Of a stretch of 64,000 nt of DNA, positions 38,746 through 45,272 are shown piece by piece. The stretch comes from Nitratireductor aquimarinus (GTDB taxonomy: Bacteria; Pseudomonadota; Alphaproteobacteria; Rhizobiales; Rhizobiaceae). Position 1 is the first letter of the stretch. Each line of letters opens with the position of its first letter. The position numbers and the translations under genes were made by a program. The stretch spans positions 124,001-188,000 of the forward strand of contig NZ_JAFKDE010000010.1 of the NCBI RefSeq assembly GCF_017255295.1, in the 5' to 3' direction. The notes beneath the pieces are model-generated. The model was not told the DNA's origin, ran no database searches, and was given only the letters and a program-made list of their open reading frames with translations.

Positions 38746-39134
38746 TGGCGGGCGGCATTGAAATACGCGCGGCCCATTTCCCGGGCCGCGCTCCCATCGA
38801 CGCTTACGGCAATGGCGGTTTTCGCTTTGCCGACATGTCGCATCGCGGTTCCATCCTGTGCATGCCTTCGGGCATTCACGGGTGGGACGTGGCGGCTTTC
38901 GAAGGGCTGGGCGAGGGCGACTTCACCAGGCTGTTCGACGAAGCCGCCGACTTCGACATTCTGCTTCTTGGCACCGGAAAGACCCTGATCCCTGTGCCAG
39001 CTGAACTGCGCAAGCGCTTCCGGGCGGCCGGCGTGGCGGTCGAGCCCATGGCGACGGGCGCCGCGGTACGCACCTACAATGTGCTGCTTGCGGAAGACCG
39101 CACGGTTGCAGCAGCGCTGATCGCTGTCGACTGA
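38745..39134 (+). CDS. Mth938-like domain protein (DUF498, NDUFAF3 homologue)
   Basis: The 129-residue protein shows the Mth938/DUF498 pattern: NGGFRFADMSHRGSILCMPSG, a central FDILLLGTGKTLIPVPAELR and a C-terminal MATGAAVRTYNVLLAEDRTVAAALIA. Human NDUFAF3 belongs to this family and helps assemble respiratory complex I; bacterial function is unproven. The start codon overlaps the secDF stop, so translation is probably coupled to secDF, and the next gene begins 1 nt after its stop. Confidence 0.88.
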   Translation: MAGGIEIRAAHFPGRAPIDAYGNGGFRFADMSHRGSILCMPSGIHGWDVAAFEGLGEGDFTRLFDEAADFDILLLGTGKTLIPVPAELRKRFRAAGVAVEPMATGAAVRTYNVLLAEDRTVAAALIAVD

Positions 39135-39135
39135 G

Positions 39136-39984
39136 ATGGCCGAAACGCAGCCTTTTGTCATGTCGGTGGTGCGCGACGCCGATCCGGACCGCTATCTCTC
39201 CGTGCTGTACGCACCCGAGGAAAAGCGCCCGGCGCTGTTTGCGCTTTATGCATTCAATTCGGAAGTTGCGGGCATTCGTGACCGGGTGAGCGAGCCGCTT
39301 CCCGGCGAGGTGCGGCTGCAGTTCTGGCGCGATGTGTTGACGGCGGAGGCTGCGCCGGAGAGTGCGGACGGTTCGCCGCTCGCGGTAGCTCTTCTGGAGG
39401 CAATCCGCACGCATGGGCTGCCCGTGCAGCCGCTGCTCGACCTTCTCGAAGCGCGCATCTTCGATCTCTATGACGACCCGATGCCAAGCCGCAACGATCT
39501 GGAAGGCTATTGCGGCGAGACCGCTTCGGCTCTGATCCAGCTTGCCGGACTGGTGCTCGACACGCCAGCCGCCATGCGCGCCTCGGAACTGGCAGGCCAT
39601 GCCGGCTGTGCACAGGCCATTGCCGGGCTTCTGCGCATGCTGCCGATCCACCGCCGGCGCGGGCAGTGCTACATTCCGGGCGATCTGTTACGGGCCGCCG
39701 GCACCACACGCGAAAATCTTCTGAGCGGCGAGGACCGTGACGCTGCGGCGCGCGCCGTGGCGGCAATGGTCGCCCTTGGCAAACATCATGCGGCGGCATT
39801 CGAGGCAGGCGCGAAGGCGCTGCCGGCTTCTCTGCGTCCGGCATTCCTGCCTGCGGGGCTTTCACAGGCCTATCTCAAGCGCCTTGAGGCCAGCGGGGCT
39901 GCGGCACTTGAAGACATCGTGACGCTGCCGCAATGGCGACGGCACTGGCTGATGTTCCGGCGCGCCACGAAGGGATGGGGATAA
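39136..39984 (+). CDS. Phytoene/squalene synthase family protein (NDUFAF6-like)
   Basis: This 282-residue protein has the all-helical fold of trans-isoprenyl synthases, with ALYAFNSEVAGIRDRVSEP and RLQFWRDVL. The Asp-rich substrate motifs (DxxxD) are replaced by NSEVAG at the first site and by GYCGETAS in the second region, so prenyl synthase activity is doubtful. The closest functional parallel is NDUFAF6, a mitochondrial complex I assembly factor of the same family. It lies directly after the NDUFAF3-like gene. The alternative is a true squalene/phytoene synthase, but no hpn or crt genes are adjacent. Confidence 0.82.
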   Translation: MAETQPFVMSVVRDADPDRYLSVLYAPEEKRPALFALYAFNSEVAGIRDRVSEPLPGEVRLQFWRDVLTAEAAPESADGSPLAVALLEAIRTHGLPVQPLLDLLEARIFDLYDDPMPSRNDLEGYCGETASALIQLAGLVLDTPAAMRASELAGHAGCAQAIAGLLRMLPIHRRRGQCYIPGDLLRAAGTTRENLLSGEDRDAAARAVAAMVALGKHHAAAFEAGAKALPASLRPAFLPAGLSQAYLKRLEASGAAALEDIVTLPQWRRHWLMFRRATKGWG

Positions 39985-40162
39985 CCCCAGGACCTGGACC
40001 TCAAAGCGCGATCCGTTTTTCGGTTGTTCCGACGCTTCATTTACAATCCGGATTGTCCCTGGTGCGCCCGAAGGGGCGCACGGCGATTGACGATGCCGTT
40101 GTCCAATTTACGCCGCGTCCGCATGGTCTCTGACTATCGGCTCATTGATCGGGGGAAGGTTT

Positions 40163-41920
40163 GTGGCTGAAAATCTGAACAGAAATCATGCGGCCACGGG
40201 GTGGCTCGCATCAGCGCTTGAGGCGCTTGTCGCCATGGGCGATGCCGTGGCGCGCTTTCCCGTCACCGTGTTTTTTCTTTTTTTGACCGCCACCTACGCC
40301 AACGCGCTTGTTGCGGATATCGATCTTGTGCCCGCCGCCCTTCTTGGTGCGGCCAACAAGGATGACCTCCTCTTTGCGCTGATCGCCGCCGTGATTGCCT
40401 CTTTTGCCGCAACCCTGTTTGCGCAGGCCCGGCAGCTTTCAGCGTTGATCAGCGTGGCATTGCCGGTGCTCGCCGGTGTTGCCGCCTTTGCCGTCATGTG
40501 GCCGGACATCACCGAGCGCACAGTGGAATGGGCGTTTGTGCTCTCCCTGATGGCGCTTGCGCCCATTGCGCCTTTCGCATGGCGGGGGACGGGCGATGCG
40601 TTCTGGATGTTCACGGCGCGGCTGGTATTTGCCGTGGGGCTCGGCCTGTTGGCGTTTGCGCTGTTCGGCGGCGGGATTTCGGCCATTCTGGCAAGTCTGA
40701 CCCATCTCTTCGGGATCGATGTTCCGAATGATCTCTATGAGCATATCTGGGCCTCGATCGGCCTGTTCGTCGCACCGCTGTTCGGGCTCGGGCAGACGCC
40801 GCGCACCTTCGATGAAGAGCCGGGCGGCCATGAGCATGCGCTGATGCAGAGCGGGATGCGCGCGCTGGGTGATTTCGCCGCCGTGCCCATGCTCATCATC
40901 TATGCGCTCATTCTGCACCTCTATGCGGCCAAGATCGCGATTACCGGAGAGGTTCCGCAGGGCCAGATCGGATGGCTGGTGCTCACATATGGCGTGTGCA
41001 TTGTCGCCGTTCTTCTTCTGACAAAGCCGTTTCTGGACACCGCCCGTGCGCCGACGCGCTTCTTCGTGCGTTTCTGGCCGCTGTTCCTTCTGGCGCCGCT
41101 GGGGCTTCTGTTCTACGCGCTCGCTCTGCGGGTGGGGGCGTTCGGCTGGACGCCGCAGCGCTATTTCCTCGGCCTGTTCGGTCTGGTGACGCTCGCGCTG
41201 GTCGGGATGCAGGCGCTGCCGCGTCTGCGGGGCGATATCCGCCTCATCGCCGGCATTCCGGTTCTGGCGCTGCTTTTGGGCAGTTTCGGGCCGCAGGGTG
41301 CGCTCGACTGGTCGGTGCGGTCGCAGACGGCGAGGTTTCTGGAACTCGTCAACGATACGCCGCTCAGCGTGGCAGCGAAATCCGAGGCGCTTTCGGTGCT
41401 GCGTTATCTCAACGGAGAGGACGCCGTTGGCGCTGTGGAGCCTGAAGGTTTTGCGCTGAGCCCGGACGGCAATGCATATCGCGAAGTGGCCATCGCCTGG
41501 GGGCTCGATCCCGACAATCCCGTCCATGTGGATCGAAACGGGGTTTTCTACAGCAATCCGTTGATTGTTGCGTTCAAGTCGGATGGGTTCGATGTCGTTG
41601 TCCAGAATGCGATCTTCCTGGACGGGGAGCCGGGTACTTTCGATATCGTTCTGCCGGATGGCGGAAAGATCGCGCTTCTGCTGAAGCAGAATGCGGTTTC
41701 GGTGAAAACCGCGAACGGGGTTGAAGGGCTGTTTCCCTTGGAGGAAGAACGCATCGCTTCTCTCGCCTCACAGGATGGGCAGACGGTGATGTTCTCTCTG
41801 GAGGCTGAGGGGCGAAAGATCCTCATCGTGCCATCTCATCTCCACGCCACGTTTGAGCCGGAGCTGGAGTTGCGCAACATGACCGGGACGCTGCTGCTAA
41901 GGCTTGAAGATTGGAAGTAG
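40163..41920 (+). CDS. DUF4153 family multi-spanning membrane protein
   Basis: The 585-residue protein has roughly ten to twelve hydrophobic segments in its first ~400 residues, then a soluble C-terminal domain of ~190 residues. The segments ALIAAVIASFAATLF, FALFGGGISAI and LDTARAPTRFFVRFWPLFL fit DUF4153, a bacterial membrane family of unknown function. A GTG at 40163 with GGGGGAAGG just upstream is taken as start; TTG at 40145 is also in frame. It is monocistronic and shares a bidirectional terminator with trmFO. Confidence 0.8.
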   Translation: MAENLNRNHAATGWLASALEALVAMGDAVARFPVTVFFLFLTATYANALVADIDLVPAALLGAANKDDLLFALIAAVIASFAATLFAQARQLSALISVALPVLAGVAAFAVMWPDITERTVEWAFVLSLMALAPIAPFAWRGTGDAFWMFTARLVFAVGLGLLAFALFGGGISAILASLTHLFGIDVPNDLYEHIWASIGLFVAPLFGLGQTPRTFDEEPGGHEHALMQSGMRALGDFAAVPMLIIYALILHLYAAKIAITGEVPQGQIGWLVLTYGVCIVAVLLLTKPFLDTARAPTRFFVRFWPLFLLAPLGLLFYALALRVGAFGWTPQRYFLGLFGLVTLALVGMQALPRLRGDIRLIAGIPVLALLLGSFGPQGALDWSVRSQTARFLELVNDTPLSVAAKSEALSVLRYLNGEDAVGAVEPEGFALSPDGNAYREVAIAWGLDPDNPVHVDRNGVFYSNPLIVAFKSDGFDVVVQNAIFLDGEPGTFDIVLPDGGKIALLLKQNAVSVKTANGVEGLFPLEEERIASLASQDGQTVMFSLEAEGRKILIVPSHLHATFEPELELRNMTGTLLLRLEDWK

Positions 41921-41939
41921 GGCGCAGCCAGGACTGAAT

Positions 41940-41980
41940 AAAAAAGGGGAAGCCGGCATTGCGGCTTCCCCTTTCTCTTT
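41940..41980. terminator. Bidirectional rho-independent terminator
   Basis: AAAGGGGAAGCCG (41943-41955) pairs perfectly with CGGCTTCCCCTTT (41962-41974) around GCATTG. A run of A before it and T/C after it give U-rich tails on both strands, serving the DUF4153 gene and trmFO. Confidence 0.92.
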
Positions 41981-42004
41981 GTGGGCTCTCGTTCGAGAAC
42001 CTGC

Positions 42005-43408
42005 CTATTCGGCGGCCTGGCTTGCCGGCTGTGCAGCGAGCCATTCCTTGAAGTCGACCAGCGCGCGCGCCGTCATCGCCTTCTTCTTGGCGACAGTCTT
42101 CTCCTTGCCGCGGAGGCGCTTGCCTTCGGGCTTCGGTACCTCGACGGGCGGGAACAGGCCGAAATTGACGTTCATTGGCTGGAAGGAGCGTTTGCCCGGC
42201 TCATCGTCGGAGATGAGATGCCCGCCGGTGATGTGGTTGAGCAGCGCGCCGAAGGCAGTGGTCCCGGGCGGCGTGGAGATCGGCTGACCCAGACGCTCGG
42301 ATGCGGCAAAGCGACCGGCGATCAGGCCCATGGCCGCACTTTCCACATAGCCCTCGCAGCCGGTGATCTGACCGGCAAAGCGCAGGCCGGGGCGGCTTTT
42401 CAGCTGAAGCCGGCCGTCGAGAAGCGCAGGCGAATTCAGATAGGTGTTGCGGTGCAGGCCGCCGAGCCGTGCGAATTCCGCATTTTCCAGACCGGGGATC
42501 ATGCGGAAGATGCGCGTCTGCTCGGCATATTTCAGCTTCGTCTGGAAGCCGACCATGTTGTAGAGCGTGCCAAGCGCGTTGTCCTGGCGCAACTGCACCA
42601 CCGCATAGGCCTTTACGTCGGGATTGTGCGCATTGGTGAGGCCCATCGGCTTCATCGGTCCGTGGCGCAGCGTCTCCGGTCCGCGTTCCGCCATCACCTC
42701 GATGGGCAGACAGCCATCGAAATAGGGCGTGCCTTCCCATTCCTTGAACTCGGTCTTGCCGCCGTCGAGCAGTGCCTGGATGAAGGCTTCATACTGCTCC
42801 TTGTCCATGGGGCAGTTGATGTAGTCCTTGCCGGTGCCGCCGGGGCCGACCTTGTCGTAACGCGACTGGAACCATGCGGTGCCTAGATCGATGGAATCGA
42901 AGTGGACAATTGGGGCGATCGCGTCGAAGAAGGCGAGCGACTGCGCGCCCGTGGCCTCCGAAATGGCTTCCGCCAGCGAGGGCGCGGTCAGCGGGCCGGT
43001 GGAGATGATTGCCTGATCCCACTCTTCCGGCGGCAGGCCGGTGACTTCCTCGCGCTCGATGGTGATGAGCGGATGCGCCTCAAGCTCTGCGGTGACGGCT
43101 TCGGAAAATCCGTCGCGGTCCACGGCCAGCGCGCCGCCGGCGGGCACCTGGTTGGCGTCGCCGCAGCGCATGATGAGGGAGTCTGCGAGCCGCATTTCCG
43201 CATGCAGCAGGCCGACCGCATTCGTTTCCGCATCGTCGGAGCGGAACGAGTTCGAGCAGACCAGCTCGGCAAGCCCGTCGGTCTTGTGCGCATCGGTGCC
43301 GCGCACCGGCCGCATCTCGTGGAGAATGACGGGAACACCCGCTTGTGCCGCCTGCCAGGCAGCTTCGGAACCGGCGAGACCGCCGCCAATGATGTGTATC
43401 GGTTTCAT
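42005..43408 (-). CDS. trmFO: Methylenetetrahydrofolate-tRNA-(uracil-5-)-methyltransferase TrmFO
   Basis: This 467-residue flavoenzyme makes ribothymidine-54 in tRNAs using methylenetetrahydrofolate. The FAD-binding [15 protein letters not shown] opens the protein, followed by LHEMRP and [11 protein letters not shown], with the family Cys in the latter, and the [26 protein letters not shown] block. The ATG at 43408 begins at the Rossmann strand, as in the family; upstream codons are non-conserved. A Lys/Ala-rich tail follows the catalytic part. Divergent from the next hypothetical gene. Confidence 0.97.
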   Translation of the reverse strand: MKPIHIIGGGLAGSEAAWQAAQAGVPVILHEMRPVRGTDAHKTDGLAELVCSNSFRSDDAETNAVGLLHAEMRLADSLIMRCGDANQVPAGGALAVDRDGFSEAVTAELEAHPLITIEREEVTGLPPEEWDQAIISTGPLTAPSLAEAISEATGAQSLAFFDAIAPIVHFDSIDLGTAWFQSRYDKVGPGGTGKDYINCPMDKEQYEAFIQALLDGGKTEFKEWEGTPYFDGCLPIEVMAERGPETLRHGPMKPMGLTNAHNPDVKAYAVVQLRQDNALGTLYNMVGFQTKLKYAEQTRIFRMIPGLENAEFARLGGLHRNTYLNSPALLDGRLQLKSRPGLRFAGQITGCEGYVESAAMGLIAGRFAASERLGQPISTPPGTTAFGALLNHITGGHLISDDEPGKRSFQPMNVNFGLFPPVEVPKPEGKRLRGKEKTVAKKKAMTARALVDFKEWLAAQPASQAAE

Positions 43409-43531
43409 GGGGGAGGAGATAAGCCGCCGGACCATGGAATGCAACGGTGGATGGCGTGTGGCGCTAACCAATTATAGAGGCGGCTCTGACATCCGGTTTC
43501 GCAATCAACAGGGGCGTTTTATACTGTGCGA

Positions 43532-44113
43532 ATGGAATTTGGAGCATCACGGGCGGGGCTGCTTGCAGCGGCGCTGTGTTTGGCATGTGTGACCGGGCCG
43601 GCGGCGGCGAAGGCGGAGCGCATCTATCTGTGCAGCGGCTATGGCTGTGTCTACAAGAAGAGCATGAACCTGGGGGCGGCTGCGAAGCAGCGGCTGGCCG
43701 CAATCATGGCGGGCGGCAGGTCTTCCGCAAGCGCCGAACGGGCGGCCATCAGCAAGGCGGTCCGCTATTTCGAGACGCTGGCGACACAGACCATGGGCGT
43801 GCGCGATAGCGCGAAGTCCGGACCGGGCGGCGCGCGGGTCTATGGCCAGATGGACTGCATCGACGAGTCGCGCAACACGCGGACGCTCCTGACCTATCTG
43901 CAGCGCCACGGGCTGCTGCATCATCACACCGTGCGCAGGAACGCCGCACGCGGCTTCTTCATCGACATCCGCTACCCGCACGCCACTGCCGTGGTGCGCG
44001 CGAAGGATGGCCGGGACTGGGCTATCGACAGCTGGTACGAGCCGGCTGGCGGTGCGCCGGACATCATGCAGCTTTCTGAGTGGAAGAAGCGCGGCGTGCG
44101 CGGCGAGCGCTAG
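43532..44113 (+). CDS. Secreted protein with possible Cys-His-Asp (transglutaminase-like) triad
   Basis: The 193-residue product has a signal peptide (AGLLAAALCLACVTGPAAA|KA) and then YLCSGYGCVY, a cysteine pair. Later come GQMDCIDESRNT, RYPHATAVV and WAIDSWYEP, whose order and spacing (Cys ~109, His ~150, Asp ~166) resemble the DCxD...HA...LD layout of bacterial transglutaminase-like cysteine peptidases. This is inference; no named family is assigned. The ATG at 43532 is used; a GTG at 43526 is in frame. It is divergent from trmFO and its 3' end faces the small-RNA array. Confidence 0.7.
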   Translation: MEFGASRAGLLAAALCLACVTGPAAAKAERIYLCSGYGCVYKKSMNLGAAAKQRLAAIMAGGRSSASAERAAISKAVRYFETLATQTMGVRDSAKSGPGGARVYGQMDCIDESRNTRTLLTYLQRHGLLHHHTVRRNAARGFFIDIRYPHATAVVRAKDGRDWAIDSWYEPAGGAPDIMQLSEWKKRGVRGER

Positions 44114-44148
44114 CGCATCCGGCGCGCGTGCATGGAAGCGGAGGGGAT

Positions 44149-44270
44149 AAAAAAACGACACCCGCCGAGGGAGGAGGTTCGGCGGGTGTCGTTATAGGGT
44201 GACCGGCAATTTTGGGAGGAGGAGGTTGCCGGTCTATTCGTCAGGGTTGGGAGGAGGTAACCCGGACGAA
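44149..44270 (-). ncRNA. Anti-Shine-Dalgarno small RNA, copy 1 (alpha-r14/CcsR-like), with terminator
   Basis: Reading the minus strand, three hairpins follow each other. The first is a 12-nt-arm stem with one mismatch (44237-44248 with 44259-44270). The second is a 9-bp stem GACCGGCAA/TTGCCGGTC (44201-44209 with 44226-44234), and the third a 14-bp perfect stem (44155-44168 with 44179-44192). Each loop contains CCTCCTCCC. The last stem runs into seven T on the minus strand, a textbook terminator. This layout matches rhizobial alpha-r14 (NfeR1) RNAs, which silence mRNAs by pairing with Shine-Dalgarno sequences. A TTGTTT-N17-TATATG promoter candidate lies upstream. Confidence 0.82.
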
Positions 44271-44323
44271 ATCTATGAAACTCAAATCCTGACAGCGCCC
44301 ATATAGGAAGGCTTCTGCCCGGA
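44271..44323 (-). promoter_or_regulatory. Spacer with possible promoter for small RNA copy 1
   Basis: On the minus strand TTGTTT is followed 17 nt later by TATATG, a plausible sigma-70 pair; the -35 element begins at the foot of the preceding hairpin. The downstream leader (GGATTTGAGTTTCATAGATT) resembles the spacer before copy 2, which shares GAGTTTTAGAGATT but has a poorer -10. Confidence 0.4.
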
Positions 44324-44440
44324 AACAACACCCGCCGAGGGAGGAGGTTCGGCGGGTGTCGTTATAGGGTGACCGGCAATTGGGAGGAGGAGATGCCGGT
44401 CGTTTCCTTCGAAGTTGGGAGGAGGATAACTCCGAAGGAA
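44324..44440 (-). ncRNA. Anti-Shine-Dalgarno small RNA, copy 2 (alpha-r14/CcsR-like)
   Basis: The unit repeats the three-hairpin plan on the minus strand: stems 44404-44416 with 44428-44440 (one G-U pair as minus-strand RNA), 44371-44378 with 44394-44401, and 44328-44338 with 44349-44359. All three loops carry CCTCCTCCC. A 54-nt block (44328-44381) is identical to 44158-44211 of copy 1, showing a recent duplication or conversion. The final stem is followed by TTGTTTCC on the minus strand, a poor U-run, so this copy may be released by processing or end inefficiently. Confidence 0.8.
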
Positions 44441-44489
44441 TCTCTAAAACTCTGTCTGGCGGGCTCTTACGAGGCTTACCGCCCTTTTT

Positions 44490-44601
44490 ACAACCCCTGC
44501 CGAGGGAGGAGGTTCGGCAGGGGTTGTTTTGGGTGACCGACAATTGGGAGGAGGAGTTTGTCGGTCATATCCGTCAGGATTGGGAGGAGGTAATCCTGGC
44601 G
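44490..44601 (-). ncRNA. Anti-Shine-Dalgarno small RNA, copy 3 (alpha-r14/CcsR-like)
   Basis: This copy is nearest DUF1127 and starts just after its stop codon. Its stems are 44572-44581 with 44592-44601, 44535-44543 with 44558-44566, and 44490-44503 with 44514-44527 (14 bp); each loop carries CCTCCTCCC. Relative to copies 1 and 2, the second and third stems differ at paired positions on both sides (GACCGACAA/TTGTCGGTC, and a CCCCTGCC stem for CCCGCC), so base-pairing is conserved while sequence changes. No T-run follows on the minus strand, which favours read-through and processing from the DUF1127 transcript. Confidence 0.8.
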
Positions 44602-44622
44602 AAACTGAATTAGCTGCTGTCC

Positions 44623-44763
44623 TTAGACAGACTTGCGTGCAACGAACGGGATGTCGCCGCGGGAGATGCCCAGATCGTTCAGTTCACGGTTGGACAGGCG
44701 GCTCAGCTCGTTGACGGTCTGACGGTAACGGCGCCAGTTGCGGTAGTTGCGAATGATGTTCAT
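44623..44763 (-). CDS. DUF1127 small protein
   Basis: The 46-residue protein MNIIRNYRNWRRYRQTVNEL... is Arg-rich and has the DUF1127 core LSRLSNRELNDLGISRGDI. Small DUF1127 proteins are widespread in Alphaproteobacteria. In Rhodobacter sphaeroides one (CcaF1) is an RNA-binding protein co-transcribed with CcsR small RNAs, and in Agrobacterium others affect phosphate and carbon metabolism. Here three anti-Shine-Dalgarno RNAs follow on the same strand. A CTGTC-CTTA-GACAG hairpin sits over its stop codon. The ATG at 44763 is chosen because upstream codons (to 44862) lie in a promoter-like region with an inverted repeat. Confidence 0.9.
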   Translation of the reverse strand: MNIIRNYRNWRRYRQTVNELSRLSNRELNDLGISRGDIPFVARKSV

Positions 44764-44811
44764 CTTGCTGCTCGCTTCGTTCGAATATTCTGTGTTCGTC
44801 TTGTGAGCAGG

Positions 44812-44840
44812 AGATAGTCCCAAGCCGCCCGGCTTTGAAG
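44812..44840 (-). promoter_or_regulatory. Possible RpoH-type promoter of the DUF1127/sRNA locus
   Basis: On the minus strand CTTCAA is followed after 17 nt by CTATCT, close to alphaproteobacterial RpoH elements (CTTGAA and CCTATAT/CCATAT). It would start transcription about 40 nt before the DUF1127 ATG. In Rhodobacter, the equivalent locus is RpoHI/HII dependent. Confidence 0.4.
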
Positions 44841-44845
44841 TGACA

Positions 44846-44884
44846 ATGTTGCATGACAGCAATGCGATTTGTGCAATGCAACAT
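44846..44884. promoter_or_regulatory. Inverted repeat upstream of DUF1127
   Basis: ATGTTGCAT (44846-44854) and ATGCAACAT (44876-44884) are perfect 9-bp arms 21 nt apart, centred just upstream of the putative promoter. The spacing of about three helical turns between half-site centres suits a dimeric regulator. Confidence 0.5.
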
Positions 44885-45027
44885 GGCCTTTTTGCGGCTG
44901 CTGCATGGCTCGGGTTTGGCGCGGTTCTAATCGGTTTATAAAAAGCACGGTGGGAGCGGGGGATGCAGCCGGTATGCGCAAGGGGGCCGAAGCGATCAAA
45001 AAAGCCCTGAATCTTGCCAATTTTGCT

Positions 45028-45055
45028 TTGATAGACTAGGTGCAGGTGATATAGA
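45028..45055 (+). promoter_or_regulatory. Probable promoter of tRNA-Leu
   Basis: TTGATA and TATAGA are separated by 16 nt and placed ~45 nt before the mature tRNA 5' end. Confidence 0.55.
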
Positions 45056-45099
45056 ACCCGCGCTTTCGGAAGCTTAAGGCGTTCCTTGGGTCTTTCGAA

Positions 45100-45184
45100 G
45101 CGGGTGTGGTGGAATTGGTAGACACGCAGGATTTAGGTTCCTGTGGCGCAAGCCGTGGGGGTTCAAGTCCCTCCACCCGCACCA
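45100..45184 (+). tRNA. tRNA-Leu (anticodon UAG)
   Basis: The sequence folds as a long-variable-arm tRNA. The acceptor GCGGGTG pairs with CACCCGC, the anticodon stem CAGGA/TCCTG encloses TTTAGGT (anticodon TAG at its centre), the variable stem is present, the T-loop is GTTCAAGTC, and CCA is encoded. It reads CUA leucine codons. Confidence 0.97.
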
Positions 45185-45272
45185 GAAGGGCCATTCCCGG
45201 TAAGTATCCCCGACAGGAAGAGCGGTGGGCGCCGTGAACGCGGCGGCAAAAGCGAATACAAAGGTATGATGG

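Noticed and set aside
39136-39984. Hopanoid or carotenoid pathway gene (hpnC/D or crtB)
   Set aside because: No other isoprenoid genes are nearby, the Asp-rich motifs are not evident, and linkage to the Mth938-like gene and secDF points to the NDUFAF6-like group.
44155-44601. CRISPR array, because of regularly spaced repeats
   Set aside because: The repeats are hairpins with a shared loop motif and two or three stem types, not identical repeats with unique spacers, and no cas genes are near. A structured small-RNA array explains them better.
44241-44613. Open frames of ~77-100 codons on both strands across the small-RNA array (for example 44241-44543 minus and 44380-44613 plus)
   Set aside because: They only translate the repeated hairpins, have no plausible ribosome sites and no family features.
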